A DNA stretch of 41,197 nucleotides from Prevotella sp. (GTDB lineage: Bacteria; Bacteroidota; Bacteroidia; Bacteroidales; Bacteroidaceae), in assembly GCA_016286995.1 (NCBI GenBank), contig JAEEVA010000026.1, positions 1-41,197 of the forward strand. The letters are read 5' to 3'. Each line of letters starts with the position of its first letter. Position 1 is the stretch's first letter. The notes beneath the pieces were generated by a model. That model saw only the letters and a list, made by a program, of their open reading frames with translations, ran no database searches and was not told where the DNA came from. Shown here piece after piece: positions 32,588-39,128 of this stretch. Both the position numbers and the translations under genes were made by a program.

Positions 32588-34897
32588 ATGGAGTTAAGGA
32601 GAGTCTGGCTGATGATGGTTGCAATGCTGCTCTGCGTGGGCAGCATGCAGGCAGTGCCGGCTCATCCGAGTACAGTCAAGGTGCAACAGCCTGACGGCAG
32701 TTATGTCACCCTGCAGTTGCATGGTGACGAATGGCTGAGCTATACGACAACGGCCGACGGTTATACTGTGGTGAAGGATCAGCAAGGCTACTACGTCTAT
32801 GCTCGACAGCTCGAAGGTCAGTTGGTGGCTACTGCCCAGGTGGCTCACGATGCCGATGCCCGTCAAGATGCAGAACGGATGTTCCTTGCTGCTGTCAGCA
32901 AGCATTTGACACCCACGATGCCGGCCCAGGTGGCTGCCAAGAAAAAGAATGTGCAGCGCCGACAGCAGCAGACGCTGGCCAATCGTCATCGTGCCGGCAG
33001 CAATTTCTTCAGTAGCTTCCGTGGCCTCATTGTCCTGGTGCAGTTCAACGACAAGTTCTTCTCGCGCTACGATTACTACGACATCATCTACAACATGGTG
33101 AACCAGCAGGGCTATTCCGGTTACGACAACTATGCTTTTACCGGTAGCGTGCGCGACTACTTCACCGACAATTCCAACGGTCAGTTCCAGCCTCAGTTCG
33201 ATATTATAGGTCCTGTCACCATCAATTTCACCCAGTATGCGGCCAATGGCTATAGAAATCAGGAAGCGCTGATTAATGCCGCCGTCGATGCTGCCGATGA
33301 CTATGTGGACTTCAGCCAGTACGACGGCGATGGTGACGGCTATGTTGACATGATACACTTCATCTTCGCTGGCAACGGCTCTAACTACAGTGGCAACGAT
33401 CCTCGTCTGTTATGGCCCCACCGCTACTATGTCATCAAAGATAACTGGTATGTCGTCAAGGATGGCATTCGCCTGTGGGACTATGCCTGCTCAACGGAGC
33501 TGATAGGACACACTCAGTATCCGCAGACGGTGCATCTGGATGGTATCGGCACCATCTGCCATGAGTTCAGCCATGTGCTGGGATTGCCTGATTTCTATGA
33601 TACGGACGGTGCAGATAACGGGCGTAGTGACGACCCGGATATGTGGTCGGTCATGGCTGGTGGCAATTATGCCAACGACTCGCGCAGTCCTATCGGCTAT
33701 TCTGCCTTCGAACGCTGGATGGCCGGATTCATAGGTGATCCAGAGGTCATCCGTTATACTGGCGACTATGTGTTGCAACCATTATGCCAGCAGGGTAAGT
33801 TCTATCGCATCAATTCCCCTGTTGACAAAGAGTATTTCATCATGGAAAACCGTCAGCAGCAGTTGTTCAAGTGGGACGAGTACCTGCCAGGCAGTGGCAT
33901 GCTGATACACCATGTCGATCAGAGCAATAGTGAATTGTGGGAGATTAACAAGGTGAATGCATACGCACAGCATCCGTGTTACTGCATAGTCAGGGCTGCC
34001 GGCGCCGGACAGAAGAATACGGCTTACGATGTCTTCCCAGGGTCATGGAATATCACCGATCTGGGTAACGATACCTATCCTTCTTCGTTGCGGACATGGT
34101 CGGGCGAACCGAATGCCTGTCAGCTGACGGGAATCGAGCAGCAAGGCAACACCATTACCTTCCATGCCAATGTGGACAAACTTCCTGACAATTTAGGCGA
34201 ATACCTGTCAGAGCAAATCGGTCAGGAAGTAGTGTTGAATCTGGTAGATGCTCAGGTGTTATACGCTTATAATGATGATGTCTATTTGCGTGATGCGCAG
34301 GGTAGCGTGATGTTCACTCAATTTGGTTTTGACCTGCAGCGTAACGACGTCCTTAACGGTCAGTTGCGTGTCCTGGTAGGTCAGGAGAATGGCATGATGC
34401 AGGCGTTGCGGCCATCTGGTGGTTGGGACGTCAGCGGACTGACACTGCGAACGGGTGGGGAAGAGGTACAACCCCATGATGTACGTTTCGAAAATCTCGA
34501 TGCCTCGTACTATTCAGACTATATACAGGTTCGTGGGGTGCAGATTATGGAGGATAGCAACGGCATGTGGGCCTATCGTGGCAATAAACGGGCCCGTCTG
34601 TGGCAGAAGTTCAATATTGAAGGACTCTCCATACCTCGCAACCTTGTCGGACGCTATTTCGACATAGAGGGAATTTTTGGTACCGACAATATTAATGGTG
34701 ATGTGATTGACGAGATTTATCTAACCGGTAATATTGTGGAAAATACTGCTCCAGACCTGACGGGCATTGAAGAGGTCAGAAGTCAGATGTCAGACGTAAG
34801 AAGTAGTGGAACTGCCTACAACCTGCAGGGACAGCGCGTCCGTCCTACAGCCAAGGGCTTGTTGATTATTGACGGGAAAAAACACGTTCAACGTTGA
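32588..34897 (+). CDS. Secreted M6-type metalloprotease, copy 2
   Basis: 769 residues, paralogue of the preceding gene. Signal peptide MELRRVWLMMVAMLLCVGSMQA; QPDGSYVTLQLHGDEWLSYTTTADGYTVV; catalytic HEFSHVLGLPDFYD (HExxH at 325-329); WSVMAGGNY Met-turn. The region after about residue 530 differs from copy 1: LSEQIGQEVVLNLVDAQVLYAYNDDVYL starts an OB-fold-like segment, so the two enzymes share protease domains but not the C-terminal accessory domain. It ends with the same heptad-encoded linker and tail. Co-transcribed with copy 1. Confidence 0.88.
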   Translation: MELRRVWLMMVAMLLCVGSMQAVPAHPSTVKVQQPDGSYVTLQLHGDEWLSYTTTADGYTVVKDQQGYYVYARQLEGQLVATAQVAHDADARQDAERMFLAAVSKHLTPTMPAQVAAKKKNVQRRQQQTLANRHRAGSNFFSSFRGLIVLVQFNDKFFSRYDYYDIIYNMVNQQGYSGYDNYAFTGSVRDYFTDNSNGQFQPQFDIIGPVTINFTQYAANGYRNQEALINAAVDAADDYVDFSQYDGDGDGYVDMIHFIFAGNGSNYSGNDPRLLWPHRYYVIKDNWYVVKDGIRLWDYACSTELIGHTQYPQTVHLDGIGTICHEFSHVLGLPDFYDTDGADNGRSDDPDMWSVMAGGNYANDSRSPIGYSAFERWMAGFIGDPEVIRYTGDYVLQPLCQQGKFYRINSPVDKEYFIMENRQQQLFKWDEYLPGSGMLIHHVDQSNSELWEINKVNAYAQHPCYCIVRAAGAGQKNTAYDVFPGSWNITDLGNDTYPSSLRTWSGEPNACQLTGIEQQGNTITFHANVDKLPDNLGEYLSEQIGQEVVLNLVDAQVLYAYNDDVYLRDAQGSVMFTQFGFDLQRNDVLNGQLRVLVGQENGMMQALRPSGGWDVSGLTLRTGGEEVQPHDVRFENLDASYYSDYIQVRGVQIMEDSNGMWAYRGNKRARLWQKFNIEGLSIPRNLVGRYFDIEGIFGTDNINGDVIDEIYLTGNIVENTAPDLTGIEEVRSQMSDVRSSGTAYNLQGQRVRPTAKGLLIIDGKKHVQR
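34773..34807. repeat. Heptanucleotide repeat in the copy-2 protease linker
   Basis: AGGTCAG, AAGTCAG, ATGTCAG, ACGTAAG, AAGTAGT, in frame, encoding VRSQMSDVRSS before the tail. Nearly identical to 32451-32485, in a gene that differs strongly just upstream. Confidence 0.8.
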
Positions 34898-34917
34898 ACA
34901 ATGAACGTTGAAATAAG
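34883..34917. repeat. Heptanucleotide repeat at the end of the copy-2 protease gene
   Basis: CACGTTC, AACGTTG, AACAATG, AACGTTG, AAATAAG; it covers the last codons and stop of the protease gene and most of the 32-bp gap to tadA. TTCAACGTTGAA inside it is a perfect palindrome. Confidence 0.7.
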
Positions 34918-34929
34918 CCAGCCCTTCCT

Positions 34930-35373
34930 TTATCTTTTGTTTTTGAAGAACTGCTGTATCAGCTCGCGACATTCGTCCTCGAGGATGCCGCCAGTGACAG
35001 TACACTTGGGATGCAGGGCGTGGGGGGCATAGGCGGAGTAGCCACGCTTCTCGTCGCGACAGCCATAGACGATACGAGGAATCTGGCTCCAGCCCAGGGC
35101 TCCGGCACACATGGTACAGGGCTCTACGGTGACGTAGAGGGTGCAGTCGGTGAGGTACTTGCCACCCAGTTCGTTGGCGGCGGCAGTGATGGCCTGCATC
35201 TCGGCATGGGCTGTAACGTCGTGTAGTGTCTCCGTCAGGTTGTGCGCACGGGCAATGATGTGGTCCTGGCAGACCACTATGGCACCAATGGGTATCTCGC
35301 CTTCTTCGAAAGCCTGCTGCGCCTCGGCCAATGCCTTGCGCATGTACATATCATCTTTATTTTTTTGTTCCAT
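34930..35373 (-). CDS. tadA: tRNA-specific adenosine deaminase
   Basis: 147 residues. Zinc-dependent deaminase motifs: His56-Ala-Glu58 (HAEMQAI) and PCTMCAGA (Cys86, Cys89). Converts A34 to inosine in tRNA-Arg(ACG). I start at MEQKNKDD (35373), because the -7 box TACTTTTG (35385-35378) ends just 4 nt upstream; the in-frame extension to 35400 would read the promoter. It diverges from birA. Confidence 0.93.
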   Translation of the reverse strand: MEQKNKDDMYMRKALAEAQQAFEEGEIPIGAIVVCQDHIIARAHNLTETLHDVTAHAEMQAITAAANELGGKYLTDCTLYVTVEPCTMCAGALGWSQIPRIVYGCRDEKRGYSAYAPHALHPKCTVTGGILEDECRELIQQFFKNKR

Positions 35374-35377
35374 GCCG

Positions 35378-35437
35378 CAAAAGTACAAAATAATTATCAA
35401 TTATCAATTGTCAATTATCAATTATTTTGTATCTTTG
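35378..35437. promoter_or_regulatory. Mirror-image divergent promoters of tadA and birA
   Basis: Minus: -7 box TACTTTTG (35385-35378) for tadA. Plus: -7 box TATCTTTG (35430-35437) for birA. Both have ATTG at -33 with a 19-nt spacer, and both ATTGs come from one central CAATTG (35405-35410). Both boxes end 4 nt before their start codons. The dyad centre, 35407.5, is also the midpoint of the two start codons. Confidence 0.75.
35393..35427. repeat. Heptanucleotide repeat tract in the tadA-birA promoter region
   Basis: ATTATCA, ATTATCA, ATTGTCA, ATTATCA, ATTATTT: five units of period 7 that form the spacers and the shared -33 element of both promoters. Confidence 0.9.
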
Positions 35438-35441
35438 CATC

Positions 35442-36215
35442 GTGGAATGGAAAATCATTCATATTGACGAGACTGACTCGACCAATCGCTGGTTAACCTC
35501 ACACGGGGACTGTCCCTCTGTGAGCAACCTCACACGGGGACTGTCCCCCTGTGAGGTTGTACACAAAAAGAACCGTCACCTTTGTGTACTTGCTGACTAT
35601 CAGACGGCAGGACGGGGCTGTGGCACGAACCGATGGGAGTCGGAACGCGGCAAGAACCTGCTGTTCTCGATGCTGATACACCCACTGCATGTGACAGCGG
35701 TGAGACAATTCCAAATCTCTATGGCTATCTCACTGGCCATCTGCGAGGCGTTGGAGCAGTACATAGGTGATCTGAGCATCAAGTGGCCTAACGACATCTA
35801 TTGGCGTAATGGGAAGATAGGCGGCATATTGATAGAGAATACCCTGCATGGCAACGTCATCAAGGATAGTGTCATCGGTGTCGGGTTGAATGTCAACCAG
35901 CGCGAGTTCCGCAGCGATGCCCCCAATCCTGTGTCGCTGTGGCAGATTTGTGAGCATGAGTTCAATCGCGAGCAGCTGCTGCAGGACATCCTTCAGGCGT
36001 TCGACAGTATGATGGTCCCCTCCGTTCTCCCCATGCTGGGGGAGACTTATCGTTCGAAGTTGTATCGCCGCCAAGGCTTCCATCCTTACGCCGACAGTCA
36101 CGGTGCCTTTATGGCAGAAATTGTGACAGTGGAGGACGACGGCCACCTCGTGCTCTGCGATGATAACGGCAAAGAAAGGAAGTATGCATTCAAGGAGGTG
36201 CAGTTTGTACAATAG
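35442..36215 (+). CDS. birA: Biotin--[acetyl-CoA-carboxylase] ligase (BirA without HTH domain)
   Basis: 257 residues from a GTG start (35442) placed 4 nt after the -7 box; no DNA-binding domain, so a pure ligase. Seen: IDETDSTNRWL, ADYQTAGRGCGTNRWESERGKNLLFS (biotinyl-AMP loop), SIKWPNDIYWRNGKIGGILIEN and GVGLNVNQ. Attaches biotin to carboxylase carrier proteins. Odd: between TNRWL and the ADYQ strand lies an extra stretch, DCPSVSNLTRGLSPCE, encoded by two tandem palindromic repeats (35495-35558). The frame is kept, and all catalytic motifs are intact, so the protein is probably active. Confidence 0.9.
   Translation: MEWKIIHIDETDSTNRWLTSHGDCPSVSNLTRGLSPCEVVHKKNRHLCVLADYQTAGRGCGTNRWESERGKNLLFSMLIHPLHVTAVRQFQISMAISLAICEALEQYIGDLSIKWPNDIYWRNGKIGGILIENTLHGNVIKDSVIGVGLNVNQREFRSDAPNPVSLWQICEHEFNREQLLQDILQAFDSMMVPSVLPMLGETYRSKLYRRQGFHPYADSHGAFMAEIVTVEDDGHLVLCDDNGKERKYAFKEVQFVQ
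35495..35558. repeat. Tandem REP-like palindromes inside birA
   Basis: Two 30-bp units (35495-35524 and 35526-35555) separated by one base and differing at one position. Each is palindromic; the second extends to 33 bp (35526-35558) as AACCTCACACGGGGAC, T, then a partner arm with a single mismatch. The GGGGACtGTCCCC core resembles REP-type palindromes associated with Y1 (IS200-like/RAYT) transposases; no such transposase is in the window. Confidence 0.85.
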
Positions 36216-36370
36216 GCCCCCTAAGTTCTCTGACCTAAAAGGTGCAGAGTGTGGCGTTGCAATAGGGGGCAACAGGGGTCTGAACAGGCGCAGATTCTTG
36301 TAATGATAACAATAAAAAAATGGTCTGATATACGCTTGTTCAGACCCCCATCCCCCTAACTTAGGGGGCT
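36215..36370. repeat. Nested inverted repeats in the birA-pyrH gap
   Basis: Outer arms GGCCCCCTAAGTT (36215-36227) and AACTTAGGGGGCT (36358-36370) pair over 12 bases; inner arms 36275-36290 and 36333-36348 pair over 16 bases with one G-U. The right inner arm can instead pair with GGTCTGA (36322-36328), giving a 7-bp hairpin. It ends 6 nt before the pyrH ATG. It could be a MITE-like insertion or a structured leader. Confidence 0.7.
36226..36263 (+). repeat. Dispersed hairpin repeat, copy 1
   Basis: TTCTCTGACCT-AAA-AGGTGCAGAG folds with 5+4 pairs and one bulged G, followed by TGTGGCGTTGCAAT, identical to the flank of copy 2 near tRNA-Lys on the minus strand. Confidence 0.75.
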
Positions 36371-36376
36371 TAGACT

Positions 36377-37084
36377 ATGAGATTTAAAAGAATTCTATTG
36401 AAGTTGTCGGGCGAGAGCCTGATGGGCAAGCAGGGCTATGGAATCGACCCTGAGCGTCTGAACGACTATGCCCGCCAGATTAAGGAAGTGAGTGAGATGG
36501 GCGTTCAGATTGGTATCGTCATTGGCGGCGGAAACATCTTCCGCGGACTGAGTGGTTCGCAGAAGGGCTTCGACCGTGTGAAAGGCGACCAAATGGGTAT
36601 GTGCGCCACGGTTATCAACTCACTGGCGCTGTCGTCGGCACTCGGAGCTGTTGGTGTGAAGAACAAGGTGCTGACGGCCATCCGCATGGAACCTATTGGT
36701 GAGTTCTACACCAAGTGGAAGGCCATCGAGGCCATGGAACAAGGCTATGTGTGCATCTTCTCGGCAGGTACGGGTAGTCCGTATTTTACCACCGACACTG
36801 GTTCAAGCCTGCGTGGCATTGAGATTGAGGCCGACGTGATGCTGAAGGGTACGCGTGTGGATGGCGTTTATACTGCCGACCCCGAGAAGGACCCCACGGC
36901 TGCGAAGTTCGACGCTATTACATATAAAGAGGTACTCGCGCGAGGCTTGAAAGTGATGGATCTCACGGCTATCTGCATGTGTCAGGACAACAATCTGCCC
37001 ATCTATGTGTTTAACATGGATGTCGTTGGTAATCTGAAGAAAGTGATGGACGGTGAGGAAATTGGCACGTTAGTTCATAACTAA
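36377..37084 (+). CDS. pyrH: UMP kinase
   Basis: 235 residues of the amino-acid kinase fold: RILLKLSGESLMG at the start, IVIGGGNIFRG, the UMP-binding region GTGSPYFTTDTGSSLRGIEIEADVMLKGTRVDGVYTADPEKD, and the usual end region (NMDVVGNLKKVMDGEEIGTLV). Phosphorylates UMP to UDP. Preceded by a 160-bp gap with nested inverted repeats and no evident TAnnTTTG box close by; it may be read from birA or controlled through that leader. Confidence 0.96.
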   Translation: MRFKRILLKLSGESLMGKQGYGIDPERLNDYARQIKEVSEMGVQIGIVIGGGNIFRGLSGSQKGFDRVKGDQMGMCATVINSLALSSALGAVGVKNKVLTAIRMEPIGEFYTKWKAIEAMEQGYVCIFSAGTGSPYFTTDTGSSLRGIEIEADVMLKGTRVDGVYTADPEKDPTAAKFDAITYKEVLARGLKVMDLTAICMCQDNNLPIYVFNMDVVGNLKKVMDGEEIGTLVHN

Positions 37085-37110
37085 TTGACAATTGATTATT
37101 GACAATTAAG
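37083..37110. repeat. Heptanucleotide repeat tract, pyrH / DUF4834 convergent ends
   Basis: AATTGAC, AATTGAT, TATTGAC, AATTAAG. It includes the stop codons of both convergent genes and forms the whole gap between them, so this tract is not near any start codon. Confidence 0.85.
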
Positions 37111-37498
37111 CTTCCTCGAACTCCACGTATTCACCGTCGGAGTCGTCGAAAATCTTCTGGTTTTCGCGTTTCTCGTGATGGTGGTCAATAATGGTTTCGC
37201 CCGTTGCCGTTTGTGTGCGACGGGCGTTGTCTTGCTGTGACTCCTGAGTACGTTGGCTGTCCTCGGTACGCTGGGCGTTCTGGGTGCGCTGAGTGTTCTG
37301 AGTCTGCTGGCGCTGACTATACTGCTGGCGTTGACGACCTACTTCGTCGCGCATACGCTGTTCTCTCAGGTCGGCGGCATTCTGGGCAGCCTTACGCATA
37401 TTCTTGATAGTCTTCACGATCATTCCCCATGCCAGCAAAACAAAGAAAACGATGACAAAGAAAACGAATAGGATAATCCACATGAAACCTTTTAGCAT
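37106..37498 (-). CDS. DUF4834-family membrane protein
   Basis: 130 residues: one N-terminal membrane segment (about 5-28, WIILFVFFVIVFFVLLAWGM), then a basic/amphipathic helix and a low-complexity stretch of TQNTQRTQ-type repeats (residues 60-95), ending in an acidic tail EFEEA. This layout fits DUF4834, a short Bacteroidales protein of unknown function often next to lipid synthesis genes. It follows pssA by 30 bp and is probably the last gene of a psd-pssA operon. Confidence 0.75.
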   Translation of the reverse strand: MLKGFMWIILFVFFVIVFFVLLAWGMIVKTIKNMRKAAQNAADLREQRMRDEVGRQRQQYSQRQQTQNTQRTQNAQRTEDSQRTQESQQDNARRTQTATGETIIDHHHEKRENQKIFDDSDGEYVEFEEA

Positions 37499-37528
37499 AA
37501 TCTGTCGATGGGGTTTTAGTTATTGTTA

Positions 37529-38236
37529 TTAAGATTGACTCTTTGATGGCGAAGTGTGGCGTGCATTGACGAGAGAGAGAATGACATACCATGCGATGAT
37601 GGTTGCCAAGCCGCTGACTCCCAGCAGAATCAGCTGGGGAATGCACGTGATGATGAAGATATATTTCACTTCGTTGCCCTTCCAGCCCCACGTCTTGAAC
37701 TTCAGTGCGAACATGGGTATCTCGCTGACCAGCAGGTAACAGCTCATGACGACAAGCCAAAGTATCAGTACTACATGATGTTGCAGCCATTCGCCAGAAC
37801 CAACGATGAGGGCTCCCCAGAACAAGGCGTTAGCAGGAGTGGGCAATCCGATGAATCCCATTGCCTGTCGCTCGTCAAGGTTGAACTTTGCCAGACGCAG
37901 GGCAGAAAAAGCAGCCATGATAAAAGCAAAGAAAGGCACATACGGGGCTATGGGTTCCATCCATGCTGGACCGGGGATGCCGTTGAGCAGACTGAACACT
38001 ATTGCCGATGGTGCAAAGCCAAAGGTAATATCGTCGGCTAATGAGTCAAGCTCCTTGCCTATGGGCGACGAGACGTGTAGCAGTCGGGCCGTCATGCCGT
38101 CGAAGAAGTCGAAGACGGCACCGATGACAATAAACAGCAAAGCCAACTGATAATCACCCCAGAAAGCCCAAAAAGTGGCTATGCAACCTGAGATGAGGTT
38201 CAGGCATGTTATCGTATTAGGAATATGCTTCTTCAT
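37529..38236 (-). CDS. pssA: CDP-diacylglycerol--serine O-phosphatidyltransferase
   Basis: 235 residues from ATG 38236 (MKKHIPNTITCLNLISGC); the in-frame codons up to 38266 are translated heptad repeat and are not used. Several membrane segments and the CDP-alcohol phosphotransferase motif DFFDGMTARLL...GKELDSLADDITFG (DGxxARxxxxxxxxGxxxDxxxD). Makes phosphatidylserine from CDP-DAG and serine in the inner membrane, which psd, just upstream, turns into phosphatidylethanolamine. Confidence 0.94.
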   Translation of the reverse strand: MKKHIPNTITCLNLISGCIATFWAFWGDYQLALLFIVIGAVFDFFDGMTARLLHVSSPIGKELDSLADDITFGFAPSAIVFSLLNGIPGPAWMEPIAPYVPFFAFIMAAFSALRLAKFNLDERQAMGFIGLPTPANALFWGALIVGSGEWLQHHVVLILWLVVMSCYLLVSEIPMFALKFKTWGWKGNEVKYIFIITCIPQLILLGVSGLATIIAWYVILSLVNARHTSPSKSQS

Positions 38237-38271
38237 AATTGACAATTGATAATTGATAATTGACAATTAGG
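38237..38271. repeat. Heptanucleotide repeat tract, psd-pssA junction
   Basis: AATTGAC, AATTGAT, AATTGAT, AATTGAC, AATTAGG; from the base next to the pssA ATG to within the psd stop codon. Confidence 0.9.
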
Positions 38272-38956
38272 CTAGTTTGGCTATGACTGTCTGGTCGCCT
38301 GTGGTCGGCTGTCCCATCGTGACGCAGGCCTTGGCCGACAAGGGCAGATAGACGTCAACGCGTGAACCTAACTTGATGAATCCTAAGTGTTCGTCGATGT
38401 AGCACTCTTCGCCCTCTTTGGCATAGGTCACGATGCGGCGTGCCAGGGCACCGGCAATCTGTCGCACCAGCACATCTTCGCCATCGGGGGTGGTAATCAT
38501 GATGTCGGCATGCTCGTTCTCCTCACTGGCCTTAGGCAGCCATGCCTTATGGTAGTTGCCATTCTGATGGTGAACGAATTTTACTTTGCCGTCGATGGGA
38601 AACCAGTTGGCATGGACGTTCAGCGGACTCATGAAGATGCTGATCATAAGTCGTTTGTCGTGGAAATACTCATTCTCCTCGGCTTCTTCAACCACCACAA
38701 TCTTGCCGTCGGCAGGTGCCACCACCAACTTTTCAGTATCGCCATTGAAATAACGGATGGGACAGCGGTAGAAATTGAGTGCCATGGCCCAAGCGGCTCC
38801 GAAAACCACGATAAACAGCCAGAATGGTATGGGGTTGTCAATATAGTACCACAACAAAAAACCGATGCCCAACAGGGCTATCATACTTAACGTCAGTTCG
38901 TTTGTTCCTTCACGATGTATTCTTATTTTCTTGAGTTTTCTGATTCTTTCTCCCAT
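38267..38956 (-). CDS. psd: Phosphatidylserine decarboxylase (short form)
   Basis: 229 residues. Two membrane segments near residues 22-60, then the decarboxylase domain with [26 protein letters not shown] and, near the C-terminus, [14 protein letters not shown]; the Gly-Ser bond in LGS is the expected self-cleavage site giving the pyruvoyl cofactor. Short single-domain type. Produces phosphatidylethanolamine from the PssA product. The promoter -7 box TACTTTTG is at 38996-38989, with a leader of about 30 nt. Confidence 0.95.
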   Translation of the reverse strand: MGERIRKLKKIRIHREGTNELTLSMIALLGIGFLLWYYIDNPIPFWLFIVVFGAAWAMALNFYRCPIRYFNGDTEKLVVAPADGKIVVVEEAEENEYFHDKRLMISIFMSPLNVHANWFPIDGKVKFVHHQNGNYHKAWLPKASEENEHADIMITTPDGEDVLVRQIAGALARRIVTYAKEGEECYIDEHLGFIKLGSRVDVYLPLSAKACVTMGQPTTGDQTVIAKLA

Positions 38957-38988
38957 GAGATAGTTTTGATAGTTCTTGTTTCAACATG

Positions 38989-38996
38989 CAAAAGTA
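38989..38996 (-). promoter_or_regulatory. psd-pssA promoter -7 box
   Basis: TACTTTTG on the minus strand followed by CATG; the -33 position is T-rich (TTTT) but not TTTG. Confidence 0.6.
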
Positions 38997-39067
38997 CGAA
39001 AACTAAAACGAAAACGAAAATAAAAAGTGAAGAAATTTATTTTTTCACCTTAATTATTATGAATTTT

Positions 39068-39099
39068 TTTGGTATTCTCGTCTTTTCGTAGTAACTTTA
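39068..39099 (+). promoter_or_regulatory. dnaE promoter
   Basis: TTTG (39068-39071), 20-nt spacer, TAACTTTA (39092-39099), a one-base departure from TAnnTTTG. The leader to the ATG at 39129 is about 25 nt. Confidence 0.6.
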
Positions 39100-39128
39100 C
39101 GCCTCGAAACTCTCAAAACAAGCATTTT

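Noticed and set aside
35374..35400. Extended start of tadA (MIIILYFCG...)
   Set aside because: These codons are the promoter box and heptad repeat read as protein; deaminase homology starts at MEQKN.
35427..35441. TTG start for birA
   Set aside because: It lies inside the -7 box; the in-frame GTG at 35442 directly precedes the conserved IDETDSTN region.
35495..35558. birA as a pseudogene broken by the repeats
   Set aside because: The frame stays open and every ligase motif is present on both sides of the insertion.
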